From an uncultured Bryobacteraceae bacterium (GTDB lineage Bacteria > Acidobacteriota > Terriglobia > Bryobacterales > Bryobacteraceae): DNA of 35,869 nt. The stretch's first letter is position 1. Every line of letters starts with the position of its first letter. The stretch is from assembly GCA_955652915.1 (NCBI GenBank), contig CATPCJ010000266.1:1-35869 (forward strand), given 5' to 3'. The position numbers were made by a program, and so were the translations under genes. The notes under the pieces are model-generated. The model worked only from the letters and a program-made list of their open reading frames with translations. It was not told the origin of the DNA and ran no database searches. Positions 17,561 to 26,028 of the stretch are shown here, one piece after another.

Positions 17561-18851
17561 GGGAGTGTTCCTCGCCGTAAGCCTGATCCAACAGCTCCAC
17601 CACGTGCGCCACCTTCTGTGCATTCCCAAACATCCGCACGCCCGCGCGAAGCTGCAGCATACAGCCCGGATTCGCCGTCGCGATCACCGCTGCCCCAGTA
17701 GCATTCACGCAATCCATTTTCTGCTTCAGCAGCGCCAGCGCCATATCGGTATGGACCAAATTATAAATCCCCGCGCTGCCGCAACACAGGTCGGAGCGCG
17801 TCATCTCGCGCAGCTCCAGCTTCGGAATAGCCGCGAGCAGCTTCCGCGGCGCCGATCGAATTCGTTGACCGTGCGCCAGGTGGCATGAATCCTGATACGT
17901 AATTGTCACCGGCACAGCCTGCATATTCGGATTGAGATCTATGGACGCCAGAAACTCGTTAACGTCCTTGACCAGCATGGAAAATCGCCGAGCCTTCTCC
18001 GCATACTCCGCGTCATGCTCCAGCAGTTCGCCGTATTCCTTCAATGTGGAACCGCACCCGCCGGCGTTGGTTATGAGGGCGTCGAAGTTTCCGTCCAGCA
18101 GTGCATCGATGTTCTGCCGCGCCAGTTTTCGCGCATCCTCCGGCAGGCCCGCGTGGACGTGCAGCGCGCCACAGCAGGTCTGGGCGGCTGGAACCGAAAC
18201 TTCGCAGCCATTCTTGCGAAGTACGCGAATAGTGGCATCGTTCAGCCGCGCGAAGCTGATGTTTGCCACGCAGCCGCCCAGCAACGCCACGCGATAGCGC
18301 ACCGCGCCTTCAGGTTGCAGCACTTTCCCGTAATGCCGAAACGAGAAAGGAATCTCGATCTCGGGCGCAAGGCTCTCCAGCTCCCGCAGTCTGCGCGGCA
18401 AGAAATCGAGCGTCTGAACCAGCCTCTTAAGTCCGCTGGCCTGGTAAAGGTAGAGCAATGCTCCCATCATTCCGAGATTGAACCGGGAGGGCAGCAGCTT
18501 TCGAAACACCGCGTGGCGCAGCAGCCGAATTGTCCGCGGACGCTGGATGACCGCTTCAATCTCCGCCCGCGCGGCCTCCACCAGGCGCCCATACTGCACA
18601 CCCGACGGGCACGCTGTTTCACATCCGCGGCAGGCCAGGCACAGTTCGATATGTTCGATGTAGGACTCGGTTATCTGCGCCGCGCCGCTCGACACCTGCG
18701 CCATCTGGTAGATGCGTCCACGCGGCGAATCCATTTCGACCCGCAATTCGCGATACGTCGGACATGCGTTGAGGCACAGTCCGCAATGCACGCACTTATC
18801 CAGATCGATCTGTTGTGGCTTGTCGAACTGGATGATTTCAGATGCGGCCAT
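17532..18851 (-). CDS. glcF: Glycolate oxidase iron-sulfur subunit
   Basis: A 439-residue protein with two 4Fe-4S motifs, CVHCGLCLNACPTY (about 20-33) and CLACRGCETACPSG, and two CCG domains with CCGALHVHAG and CCGSAGIYN, the layout of GlcF. It carries electrons from glycolate oxidation, done by GlcD with GlcE, to the quinone pool. The start overlaps the end of the glcE-like gene by 14 bases, so the two are translationally coupled. The family C-terminus ends at about ELLDQAYGE; the last dozen residues (HSLTVVVPKAV) come from a repeat A copy shared with the convergent histidine kinase, whose 3' end overlaps by 29 bases. Confidence 0.93.
   Translation of the reverse strand: MAASEIIQFDKPQQIDLDKCVHCGLCLNACPTYRELRVEMDSPRGRIYQMAQVSSGAAQITESYIEHIELCLACRGCETACPSGVQYGRLVEAARAEIEAVIQRPRTIRLLRHAVFRKLLPSRFNLGMMGALLYLYQASGLKRLVQTLDFLPRRLRELESLAPEIEIPFSFRHYGKVLQPEGAVRYRVALLGGCVANISFARLNDATIRVLRKNGCEVSVPAAQTCCGALHVHAGLPEDARKLARQNIDALLDGNFDALITNAGGCGSTLKEYGELLEHDAEYAEKARRFSMLVKDVNEFLASIDLNPNMQAVPVTITYQDSCHLAHGQRIRSAPRKLLAAIPKLELREMTRSDLCCGSAGIYNLVHTDMALALLKQKMDCVNATGAAVIATANPGCMLQLRAGVRMFGNAQKVAHVVELLDQAYGEEHSLTVVVPKAV
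17539..17570 (+). repeat. Repeat A copy spanning two convergent gene ends
   Basis: GAACCACGACCGTAAGGGAG preceded by CTTTCG. The plus-strand TAA inside the core is the stop of the histidine kinase. On the minus strand the same bases encode the final residues of GlcF. Confidence 0.9.
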
Positions 18852-19947
18852 ACAGCCTGCCGCGATTCAGAAGACCTCGCGGATCGAACATGTCCTTGAT
18901 CTTCTTCATCATCTCAAAGTCGCTGCCGGGCTCCGGCCAGAGGTCTGCTTTTTCGCGAAAACTCCGCGGGGAGAATTCGATCACGGAACCGGGGGCGAAG
19001 TCCGTGAAATGAGTCAACTCTTGGGCCTGCGGAAAATATCCATAGCAGACGCCCGAGCCCGCCCGAGCCAATGCCGTCGCCGGCATCCAATTCAACACCC
19101 GGCCAACCTGCGAGAGCGCGCACGACATCCGCAGCGCCGCGCCGCTGACATTGGCGGCAAGAAATCGCGGCGTGAACTCGCAAATCTCAGTCCATAGATC
19201 GCTCTCCTCATCGCCCTCCAGCACCCGCGCCCCGGTAAATTCGCGCGAATAACGGTCGAGCACCGCGGCGCTTCCCCCAGCCCGTATCAACAGCCGGCAG
19301 CTTCCCTCCGATTTGAGAATGTCGATCGACGATGGCTGTAACTCGCTCTTGAGCACTGCATCGCGGGCCGCCATCGCGTCGCCTACGTTCGCGAATTCCA
19401 AAACGAAAGTTCGCGTCGCGTGCGGCGCGGGATGAACCCGGAAATTCACTATGGCGATCGCCGCCAGCGTCCCGAACGATCCAATCAAGAGCTTGCCCAT
19501 GTCCAGCCCAGCGACATTCTTGACCACCATTCCCCCAGTTCGGATAAGCTTCCCTTCCAACGTCGCGAAGGTCATGCCGATCACCATGTCGCGGGCGGTC
19601 CCATAGAGACGCCGTCGCGGTCCGCTGACATTTGCCGCAACGATTCCGCCGGCTGTGGCGCGATCGGAGAAATGTGGATCCAGCGGAATCATCTGCCCAT
19701 GCTCCGCCAACACACGGCTCAACTCCCGATAAGTAATGCCCGCCTCCACGCTGATCGTAAGGTCGCGCGGCTCGTACTGCAGCACGCGATTCAATTTCGC
19801 CGTCGAGATGGTAACATCGGCCGCCGCGATCGGCCCACCCATCCCCGCCTTGGTGAAATTCCCGCCCAACCCAATCGACTGACCATGAGCGCTCGCATCG
19901 GCTAACTGCGCCGCCAATTCTTCGGGACTATCGGGCACAAGCATCAT
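18838..19947 (-). CDS. glcE: FAD-binding subunit of glycolate oxidase (GlcE-like)
   Basis: About 369 residues starting MMLVPDSPEELAAQLADA. The frame stays open 60 codons upstream, but that part is repeat A (HPLPCGRGSES) and other repeat DNA, so I start at 19947 (or 19944). The FAD_binding_4 fold shows SIGLGGNFTKAGMGGP (about 25-40), DLTISVEAGITYRELSRVLA, DPHFSDRATAGGIVAANVSG and MVVKNVAGLDMGKLLIGSFG. GlcE works with GlcD and GlcF to oxidise glycolate to glyoxylate. It overlaps glcF by 14 bases. The usual upstream glcD is absent; the neighbour is a repeat block and a divergent oxidoreductase gene. Confidence 0.9.
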   Translation of the reverse strand: MMLVPDSPEELAAQLADASAHGQSIGLGGNFTKAGMGGPIAAADVTISTAKLNRVLQYEPRDLTISVEAGITYRELSRVLAEHGQMIPLDPHFSDRATAGGIVAANVSGPRRRLYGTARDMVIGMTFATLEGKLIRTGGMVVKNVAGLDMGKLLIGSFGTLAAIAIVNFRVHPAPHATRTFVLEFANVGDAMAARDAVLKSELQPSSIDILKSEGSCRLLIRAGGSAAVLDRYSREFTGARVLEGDEESDLWTEICEFTPRFLAANVSGAALRMSCALSQVGRVLNWMPATALARAGSGVCYGYFPQAQELTHFTDFAPGSVIEFSPRSFREKADLWPEPGSDFEMMKKIKDMFDPRGLLNRGRLYGRI

Positions 19948-19959
19948 AAGCCAGCCCGA

Positions 19960-19985
19960 TTCAGAACCGCGACCGCAAGGAAGCG
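19960..19985 (+). repeat. Repeat A copy, diverged
   Basis: TCAGAACCGCGACCGCAAGG then AAGCGG; two or three changes from the consensus. It lies directly upstream of the glcE start and makes the false N-terminal extension of that frame. Confidence 0.8.
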
Positions 19986-19993
19986 GATGCCGT

Positions 19994-20102
19994 ACGTGGC
20001 GCGGACACTCGTGTCTGCGGCCTCGAGACTCGTCTCGATGCTTTTCGCACGCCGAGCATCGAGATAAGTCTCGATGCAGCCGCCTGAGAGACCGCGCCAC
20101 GT
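19994..20102. repeat. Repeat C: nested palindromic element with 11-base terminal inverted repeats
   Basis: The ends ACGTGGCGCGG (19994-20004) and CCGCGCCACGT (20092-20102) are perfect reverse complements. Inside are three hairpins: GACAC/GTGTC near 20005-20016, TCGAGA/TCTCGA near 20022-20037, and GCATCGAGA/TCTCGATGC (20056-20064 and 20069-20077). It has no coding content. The layout recalls a small non-autonomous mobile element, but no flanking target duplication is evident. It occupies the gap between divergent glcE and the Gfo/Idh/MocA gene. Confidence 0.7.
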
Positions 20103-20230
20103 GTCGTAAGGAGTTGATTTTCAAATATCATGCGTCGGCACCCCAATAGCGCTATCCTACCGTGCCGCGTACCAAAGGCATCCAACCACCCGTATGTTCT
20201 AAGATTGAGATTGAACCACAAAAGGGCACA

Positions 20231-21436
20231 ATGATCGATTCACGGCGCAAATTTATCGGCACTATGGCGACCGGCCTCGCCACCACGCTCGCTTCTCCGA
20301 GCGGCGTCCTGGGGGCCAACGATCGCGTTCGCATGGGAATTATCGGCATCGGCGCTCGCAGCGCCGAAGTCACGCGCTGGGCTCTGGCGTGTCCCAATGT
20401 GGACTTTGTGGCCTTCTCCGACATCTACACCAAGCGGCTCGAAGATGCCAAACAATTGGTTCCCGGCGCCGCCACCTACCTGGATCATCGCCGCCTGCTG
20501 GATGACAAGAGCATCGACGCCGTCATCATTGCCACCCCGCAGCACCTGCACTGCGAACACTTCGTCCATGCCATGGAAGCCGGCAAGCATGTCTATCAGG
20601 AAAAAACGATGGCGTTCACCGTCGAGCATGCCAAGCGCATGCGCGCGGCCTATCGAAAAAATCCAAAATTGATCGTGCAGGTGGGCCATCAGGGCTGCTC
20701 TTCCGGCCAGATGCCCGACGCGAAAAGCTTTTTAGCCAGCGGCTACGTCGGCAAGATCACCGCTGTGCACATGCATATGTACCGGAACACTCCGCACGGG
20801 AAACCGCAGTGGGCGCGTCCGGTCTATCCGGACATGAACCCCGAAAACATTTTGTGGGATTCATTCCAGGGCGAGGCCGATAAGCATGACTTCGACCCCA
20901 ACCGCTATATCAACTGGCGATTCTTCTGGGATTATTCCGGCGGCAATGTTTACGAGAACATGTGCCATCAGGTTTCGTTCTGGTACAAGGCCATGAATCT
21001 GCAAATTCCGAAAGCTGTCACCATGACCGGCGGACTGTATTTGTGGAAGGACGGCCGCGAAGTTCCCGACACCATGAACGTCACGCTGGAGCAGCCCGAA
21101 GAAATACTCATCAGTTGGGACTCGGGCTTCGGCAACAATCAACTGGGTGTCACCGAAGATGTGCTGGGCACCGATGGGACCATCTCGAAAGGCCAGTCCA
21201 TCCGCTATCTTCCGCAGAAAATCAATCGCCCCGACGGCGTCGAGATGTTAGGAAAGACAACCGCTCCCGCCAACGCGCACATGCAGAATTTTCTCGACTG
21301 CATTCGCACCGGCAAAGAACCGAATTGTTCTTTCGACCTTGGATTTCGCGTATCCATCGCTTGCCGGATGTCGGTGGAGAGTTACCGGCGCAACCGTACC
21401 ATGCGCTGGGACGCTCAGAAGGAAGCGATCGTCTGA
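20231..21436 (+). CDS. Gfo/Idh/MocA family oxidoreductase, Tat-exported
   Basis: A 401-residue NAD(P)-dependent sugar or cyclitol dehydrogenase-type protein. A twin-arginine signal (DSRRKFIGTMATGLATTLAS) leads into the Rossmann part RVRMGIIGIGARSAEVTRWA, then DAVIIATPQHLHCEHFVHAM and EAGKHVYQEKTMAFTVEHAK, where the family EKP is EKT. The C-terminal domain includes WRFFWDYSGGNVYENMCHQ. The substrate is unknown. Exported members of this family are common in Planctomycetes, Verrucomicrobia and Acidobacteria and act on sugars. AAAGGG sits six bases before the chosen ATG. The acyl-CoA dehydrogenase gene begins six bases after the stop, which suggests one transcript although the functions look unrelated. 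The replaced proline next to the usual lysine is worth noting. Confidence 0.9.
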   Translation: MIDSRRKFIGTMATGLATTLASPSGVLGANDRVRMGIIGIGARSAEVTRWALACPNVDFVAFSDIYTKRLEDAKQLVPGAATYLDHRRLLDDKSIDAVIIATPQHLHCEHFVHAMEAGKHVYQEKTMAFTVEHAKRMRAAYRKNPKLIVQVGHQGCSSGQMPDAKSFLASGYVGKITAVHMHMYRNTPHGKPQWARPVYPDMNPENILWDSFQGEADKHDFDPNRYINWRFFWDYSGGNVYENMCHQVSFWYKAMNLQIPKAVTMTGGLYLWKDGREVPDTMNVTLEQPEEILISWDSGFGNNQLGVTEDVLGTDGTISKGQSIRYLPQKINRPDGVEMLGKTTAPANAHMQNFLDCIRTGKEPNCSFDLGFRVSIACRMSVESYRRNRTMRWDAQKEAIV

Positions 21437-21442
21437 TTCGCG

Positions 21443-22585
21443 ATGGAATTTGAATACACCGAGGAGCAGATTCAGCTTCGCAAGACAGTCCGGGACTTTG
21501 CGGAAGCTGAGATCGCGCCTCACGTGCTGGAGTGGGACGAAGATCAAATCTTTCCGCTCGACGCTATCAAGGAGGCCGGCAAGCTTGGATTTCTAGGCGC
21601 GATTTTCCCGGAGGACTTGGGCGGCGCCGGGCTCGGCTACATCGATTACGCCATCATCATCGAAGAGCTGGCGCGCGTCGATCCCTCCGTCGGCCTCATT
21701 GTCGCGGCCCACAATTCGCTTTGCACCAATCATATTTATTTGGCCGGCAGCGAAGAACAACACCGCAAGTACATTCCGAAACTGGCCACCGGCGAGTGGA
21801 TTGGTTGCTGGTCTCTCACGGAGCCCGAGGCCGGATCCGACGCCGGTGGAACGCGCACCAAGGCTGTGAAACAGGGTCAGTGCTGGGTCCTGAATGGTTC
21901 CAAAACGTTCACCACCAACGCCCAGTACGCCGACGTCTGCGTGGCCATGGGCATGACCGACCGCGCGGCATCGCACCACGGCATTTCCGCGTTTATTCTC
22001 GAAACCGGCGTCCCCGGCTTTCATGTCGGCAAGAAAGAAAACAAACTTGGAATGCGTGCCAGCGCTACCGGCGAAGTTATTTTCACGGATTGCCGTTTGC
22101 CTGAATCGCAACTGCTTGGCAAGCAGGGCGAGGGATTCGTCGATAGCTTGCGCATCCTGGATGGCGGCCGCATCTCCATCGCGGCGCTTTCAGTAGGCGT
22201 CGCCCAGGGCGCCTACGAAGCGGCCTTGAAATATTCCAAGCAGCGCAAACAATTCGGGCGGCCCATCTCGGAATTCCAGGCCATCCAAAACAAGCTGGCG
22301 GACATGGCCACCGAAATCGACGCCGCTCGCTTGCTCACTTATCGCGCCGGCTGGATGAAAGATCAAAACCAGCGCGTGACCAAGGAATCTTCGATGGCGA
22401 AACTTTTTGCCTCCGAGGTTGCCGTGCGCGCCGCCAACGAGGCCGTCCAGATCCACGGCGGATATGGCTTCATCAAGGATTATCCCGTGGAGAAATTCTA
22501 TCGCGACGTCAAACTCTGCACCATCGGCGAAGGTACCAGCGAAATCCAGCGCATGGTGATCGCCAGGCAGCTCTTGAAAAGTTGA
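21443..22585 (+). CDS. Acyl-CoA dehydrogenase (short/branched-chain type)
   Basis: A 380-residue FAD enzyme that makes the alpha-beta double bond in acyl-CoA. It has [19 protein letters not shown] at the N-terminus, [20 protein letters not shown] (about 125-145), the FAD/substrate signature, [18 protein letters not shown] strands, [40 protein letters not shown], and the catalytic-base motif [17 protein letters not shown] with Glu in GEGTS. The position of the base is that of short- and medium-chain enzymes, not isovaleryl-CoA dehydrogenase. Together with the meaB and epimerase genes downstream it suggests a fatty- or amino-acid degradation operon leading to propionyl-CoA. The ATG lacks a strong ribosome site and may depend on read-through from the upstream gene. 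Confidence 0.95.
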   Translation: MEFEYTEEQIQLRKTVRDFAEAEIAPHVLEWDEDQIFPLDAIKEAGKLGFLGAIFPEDLGGAGLGYIDYAIIIEELARVDPSVGLIVAAHNSLCTNHIYLAGSEEQHRKYIPKLATGEWIGCWSLTEPEAGSDAGGTRTKAVKQGQCWVLNGSKTFTTNAQYADVCVAMGMTDRAASHHGISAFILETGVPGFHVGKKENKLGMRASATGEVIFTDCRLPESQLLGKQGEGFVDSLRILDGGRISIAALSVGVAQGAYEAALKYSKQRKQFGRPISEFQAIQNKLADMATEIDAARLLTYRAGWMKDQNQRVTKESSMAKLFASEVAVRAANEAVQIHGGYGFIKDYPVEKFYRDVKLCTIGEGTSEIQRMVIARQLLKS

Positions 22586-22608
22586 TGCGGCCAGCTCACA
22601 GCTCCTAA

Positions 22609-23523
22609 ATGTCCCACTGGTCTCAAAAAATCCTCGCTGGCGATCTCCGTGCCCTGGCCCGCGCCGCCACCGCGGTTGAAAACCGCCACCCCGAAGCCGA
22701 GACTCTGTTACAGGAACTATTCCCCAACACCGGCAAATCCAAAGTCATCGGCATCACCGGCTCGCCCGGCGCGGGCAAGAGCACATTGGTGGATCGCTTT
22801 ATCCGCGAATTGCGCGAGCAGAACAAAGCCGTCGGCGTACTCGCGGTGGATCCCACCAGCCCTTACACCGGAGGCGCGATTCTCGGCGATCGCATCCGCA
22901 TGCTCAGCCATCACGCCGACGAAGGTGTGTTTATCCGATCGATGGCGACACGTGGTTGGCTGGGCGGCTTGGCCGCCGCATCCACGGACATGGCGGTTCT
23001 GCTGGACGCGGCGGGCAAAGACGTCATACTGATTGAGACCGTCGGCGTGGGACAGGATGAAGTCGAGATCGCGCGGCTCGCCGACGTGACGGTAGTTGTT
23101 CTGGTGCCCGGCATGGGCGACGACGTGCAAGCCATCAAGGCCGGGATCATGGAGATCGCGGACGTCTTCGTCATCAACAAATCCGATCAACCCGGAGCCG
23201 ATCAATTGGAACGCGAGATAAAGGCTATCCAAAGTCTGTCGACGCGGAGAGATGGTTGGGTTCCGCCGATCGTGCGAACCGTGGCGTCCGAGGGCCAGGG
23301 CATCCCCGAAGCCCTCAGCGCGGTACGATCGTTTTTGGAGCGCGGCGGCGGCAAAGATCGCGCGGTTGAAAATTGGAGCATGCGCCTTCGTGAAATGTTG
23401 CGTGAGCGCGTGCTCGAACGTTTCGGAGACTTGGATTTTCAGGCAGCCGCCCAGGACATCGTAGCGCGGCGTCGCGATCCGTACACTATCGTTCATGACT
23501 GGCTGCAACGAAATGCGAATTGA
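22609..23523 (+). CDS. meaB: Methylmalonyl-CoA mutase-associated GTPase MeaB (ArgK family)
   Basis: A 304-residue G3E GTPase. The P-loop GITGSPGAGKSTLVDRFIRE (about 47-66), GVLAVDPTSPYTGGAILGDR, FIRSMATRGWLGGLAAAS, LIETVGVGQDEVEIA and NKSDQPGADQ are all typical. MeaB guards and reloads adenosylcobalamin on methylmalonyl-CoA mutase. The mutase itself is not in this window. The gene follows the acyl-CoA dehydrogenase by 23 bases, and its last 11 bases overlap the epimerase gene, a functional partner in the same pathway, which supports the call strongly. Confidence 0.96.
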   Translation: MSHWSQKILAGDLRALARAATAVENRHPEAETLLQELFPNTGKSKVIGITGSPGAGKSTLVDRFIRELREQNKAVGVLAVDPTSPYTGGAILGDRIRMLSHHADEGVFIRSMATRGWLGGLAAASTDMAVLLDAAGKDVILIETVGVGQDEVEIARLADVTVVVLVPGMGDDVQAIKAGIMEIADVFVINKSDQPGADQLEREIKAIQSLSTRRDGWVPPIVRTVASEGQGIPEALSAVRSFLERGGGKDRAVENWSMRLREMLRERVLERFGDLDFQAAAQDIVARRRDPYTIVHDWLQRNAN

Positions 23524-23902
23524 TCACTTAGGCGTCGCGGTAACCTCTTTGGAGAAGGCCTTGAGCTTCTACGAGCAACAACTCGGCCTCTCTGTCAGTT
23601 TGCGCGAGACGGTGGAACAGGAAAAGGTGAAGGTTGCGATGCTGCCCGCGGGCGACTCGCGGATCGAGTTGTTGGAAGCCACCGACCCCGATTCCGTGAT
23701 CGCGAAGTTCATCGAGAAGCGCGGCGAGGGTTTGCATCACATCGCGCTGAAAGTGCCGGACCTGGTGTCAACCGTTGAGCGTCTCAAGCAGAACGGAGCG
23801 CGCTTGTTGAACGATCCGCGGCCCGGCGCCGGCGGACACCTCTATGTTTTCGTGCATCCGTCTTCAACCGGCGGCGTACTGCTGGAATTGATACAGGAAT
23901 GA
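23513..23902 (+). CDS. mce: Methylmalonyl-CoA epimerase
   Basis: A 129-residue glyoxalase-fold protein starting MRIDHLGVAVTSLEKALSFY. The metal ligands are visible: His in IDHLGVAV, His in GEGLHHIALKV and Glu in GGVLLELIQE. The enzyme converts (S)- to (R)-methylmalonyl-CoA on the way from propionyl-CoA to succinyl-CoA. I start at the ATG inside the end of meaB because the family begins there; a start six codons earlier is possible. It overlaps meaB by 11 bases and the next gene by four (ATGA), so translation is coupled on both sides. Confidence 0.94.
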   Translation: MRIDHLGVAVTSLEKALSFYEQQLGLSVSLRETVEQEKVKVAMLPAGDSRIELLEATDPDSVIAKFIEKRGEGLHHIALKVPDLVSTVERLKQNGARLLNDPRPGAGGHLYVFVHPSSTGGVLLELIQE

Positions 23903-24759
23903 AACCAACTATCGGAATTATCGGCGGCAGCGGTTTGTATTCCATGCCCGGATTTGAAGTGAAGGAAGAGATCCTGCTCGACAGTCCCTGGGGCCGGCCG
24001 TCCGACGAATACGTGATCGGGCTGCTGGCTGGCAAGGAAGTAGCGTTTCTCGCGCGGCATGGGCGCGGGCATCGCGTGTCGCCGTCGGAATTGAACTTTC
24101 GCGCGAATATCTACGGCTTCAAGCAGCTTGGCGTGGAGCGGCTCATCTCGCTGAGCGCGGTCGGCTCGCTCAAGCGGGAACATCCGCCGCTGAAGTTCGT
24201 AATTCCCGATCAGTTTTTCGATCGCACGCGCGGCCGCGTCTCCACATTCTTCGGCGAAGGAATCGTCGCGCACATCAGCTTCGCCGATCCGGTTTGCCCG
24301 CAACTTTCCGAAGTGGTGGCGCAAGCGTGCGTTTCCGCCGGCGTCGATGTGGGCCAAGGCGGCACGTATCTGTGCATGGAGGGGCCGGCGTTTTCCACCA
24401 GGGCCGAATCGAACGTCTATCGCAGTTGGGGCATGGACGTCATCGGCATGACCAATTTGCAGGAGGCCAAACTCGCGCGCGAAGCCGAGATCTGTTACGT
24501 TACGGTAGCCATGGTGACGGACTACGACTGTTGGCACGAAGAGCATGCCGCGGTGAGCGTCACCGACATCATCGCCAACCTGACGCACAACGCCGCCAAC
24601 GCGTGCAAGGTGGTTGCGGCCTCGGTTGCGAGCATGCCCGCCGCGAGGGAATGCAAGTGCGGATCGGCGCTCGCCCACGCTCTCATCACCGATCCGAAAG
24701 CGGTGCCGGAAACCACTCGCGGAAAACTGGAGTTGCTGATTGGAAAGTACCTCGGCTGA
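23899..24759 (+). CDS. mtnP: S-methyl-5'-thioadenosine phosphorylase
   Basis: A 286-residue member of the trimeric purine nucleoside phosphorylase family. GIIGGSGLYSMPGFEV at the start, FLARHGRGHRVSPSELNFRA (about 50-69), CMEGPAFSTRAESNVYRSWG, the signature MTNLQEAKLAREAEICYVTV, and VTDYDCWHEEH, whose aspartates choose adenine over hypoxanthine, indicate MTA phosphorylase. It splits methylthioadenosine, a by-product of polyamine and S-adenosylmethionine reactions, into adenine and methylthioribose-1-phosphate for methionine salvage. It overlaps the epimerase gene by ATGA and the next gene by 20 bases. Its link with propionate genes is probably only shared growth-related expression. Confidence 0.94.
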   Translation: MKPTIGIIGGSGLYSMPGFEVKEEILLDSPWGRPSDEYVIGLLAGKEVAFLARHGRGHRVSPSELNFRANIYGFKQLGVERLISLSAVGSLKREHPPLKFVIPDQFFDRTRGRVSTFFGEGIVAHISFADPVCPQLSEVVAQACVSAGVDVGQGGTYLCMEGPAFSTRAESNVYRSWGMDVIGMTNLQEAKLAREAEICYVTVAMVTDYDCWHEEHAAVSVTDIIANLTHNAANACKVVAASVASMPAARECKCGSALAHALITDPKAVPETTRGKLELLIGKYLG

Positions 24760-25939
24760 TCGGCTCGCCCAGGAATTGCTCGATCATTGCCTGGCCGGCA
24801 GACCGTGGCCCGCGCGGTTGCTCGATGGATTGATCGCGGACGCGGGCAATCGCGCGCTGTTCCGCATCGTCGTGGAGCGGCTGGGCGATTTATTTGAACC
24901 GCGGCTGTGCGGCGTCTACGCCGGTCTTTTTTCGGAAGTGATCGCCCGCCGTATTCCTGACCTGCACGTTGAACATCTGGCCGCGCGCTACGAGCGCATT
25001 CGCCGCCCGCGAAAATTTACTCGCGATCCCGCCAGCATCCGCAACGTATTCGTGCTGTCTCGAGTCACCTTGGGCGCCGACGTTGCCATCACCAGCATCA
25101 TGCTGGATGCGGCCACGCAAGCGTTTCCGAAAGCACAAATCTATTTCGTGGGCCCGCGAAAAAGTTGGGAGCTCTTCGCCGCCGATTCCCGGCTGCGACA
25201 CTTTCCCATAGCCTACGGCCGCTCCAGCACGCTCGATAGCCGGCTCTCAATCTGGACTGAATTGCGCGGCGCAGTGTGTTTGCCTGGCAGCATCGTAATC
25301 GATCCCGACTCGCGGCTCACGCAACTCGGTCTGCTTCCGATTTGCCCGGAAGAAGACTATTTTTTTTTCGAAAGCCGCTCCTATGGCGGAGATAGTGCGG
25401 AGCCGCTCTCGAATCTCACGCGTCGATGGGTGAGAGAAACCTTCGCTGTAGCCGATGCGCGCGCCTACATCCGGACCGGCTTGGACGCGCGCGAGTACGC
25501 GGCCACAGTCAGTTTCGGCGTGGGTGAAAATCCCGCAAAGCGCGTGGAAGATCCATTTGAAGAAGAACTGTTGCGGCGTCTTCCTCGTCCTGTACTGATC
25601 GACAAAGGCGCCGGTGGCGAAGAGGCTGATCGGGTGGAGCGCGCAGTAGCGAAATCTGGCGAAGGCATCGAAATGTGGGACGGCTCCTTCGCCGGTTTTA
25701 CCGCGCACATCCGGAAAAGTAAGTTGTACATCGGCTACGATTCCGCCGGTGGACACGTCGCAGCCGCCTGCGGAATCCCCATGGTGAGCATCTTCGCCGG
25801 CTTCGCCTCCGAAAGAATGTTCCAGCGCTGGCGCCCAACCGGCTCAGCACCCATTGAGATTATCCGCCCCGAAGCAGCCGACCCGCTTACAGCCGCACAA
25901 GCAGCCATCGCCAATTTGCAACACCGTCAAAAGCTGTGA
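24740..25939 (+). CDS. GT9-like (heptosyltransferase-type) glycosyltransferase fold protein
   Basis: A 399-residue protein starting with TTG inside the end of mtnP. After a helical N-terminal region of about 100 residues there is VFVLSRVTLGADVAITSIML followed by TQAFPKAQIYFVGPRKSWEL, matching the first Rossmann domain of GT9 enzymes. The C-terminal part VSFGVGENPAKRVEDPFEEE, FTAHIRKSKLYIGYDSAGGH and VAAACGIPMVSIFAGF matches the second, where heptosyltransferases bind the nucleotide sugar. It may add a sugar to a surface glycan. The N-terminal domain is not part of standard GT9, and the substrate is unknown. Translation is coupled to mtnP. A repeat B/A block follows its stop. Confidence 0.7.
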   Translation: MESTSADRLAQELLDHCLAGRPWPARLLDGLIADAGNRALFRIVVERLGDLFEPRLCGVYAGLFSEVIARRIPDLHVEHLAARYERIRRPRKFTRDPASIRNVFVLSRVTLGADVAITSIMLDAATQAFPKAQIYFVGPRKSWELFAADSRLRHFPIAYGRSSTLDSRLSIWTELRGAVCLPGSIVIDPDSRLTQLGLLPICPEEDYFFFESRSYGGDSAEPLSNLTRRWVRETFAVADARAYIRTGLDAREYAATVSFGVGENPAKRVEDPFEEELLRRLPRPVLIDKGAGGEEADRVERAVAKSGEGIEMWDGSFAGFTAHIRKSKLYIGYDSAGGHVAAACGIPMVSIFAGFASERMFQRWRPTGSAPIEIIRPEAADPLTAAQAAIANLQHRQKL

Positions 25940-25951
25940 AAAAATCGCGAA

Positions 25952-26022
25952 CAAATTGTGGCACAGGCGTTCTTGCCTGTGTGGATCTTAGAGCGTTTTT
26001 TCACCGCCTCGTGAGGGAGCGG
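25952..26022 (+). repeat. Repeat B copy joined to a partial repeat A
   Basis: The hairpin arms CACAGGC (25962-25968) and GCCTGTG (25975-25981) are followed by TGGATCTTAGAGCG and a T-run, then CTCGTGAGGGAGCGG, part of repeat A. The block sits between the convergent GT9-like and secreted-protein genes and could serve as a bidirectional 3' structure. Confidence 0.8.
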
Positions 26023-26028
26023 TTGCCT

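Noticed and set aside
19945..20124. 60-codon N-terminal extension of the GlcE-like frame
   Set aside because: It is translated repeat A and repeat C DNA; the family begins at MLVPDSPEEL.
22717..23508. 263-codon minus-strand frame opposite meaB
   Set aside because: The MeaB P-loop and other motifs are on the plus strand; shadow frame.
25962..25999. Repeat B hairpin plus T-run as an intrinsic terminator
   Set aside because: The T-run starts about 14 bases after the stem rather than directly after it, so a standard terminator is not supported, although a 3'-end role is possible.
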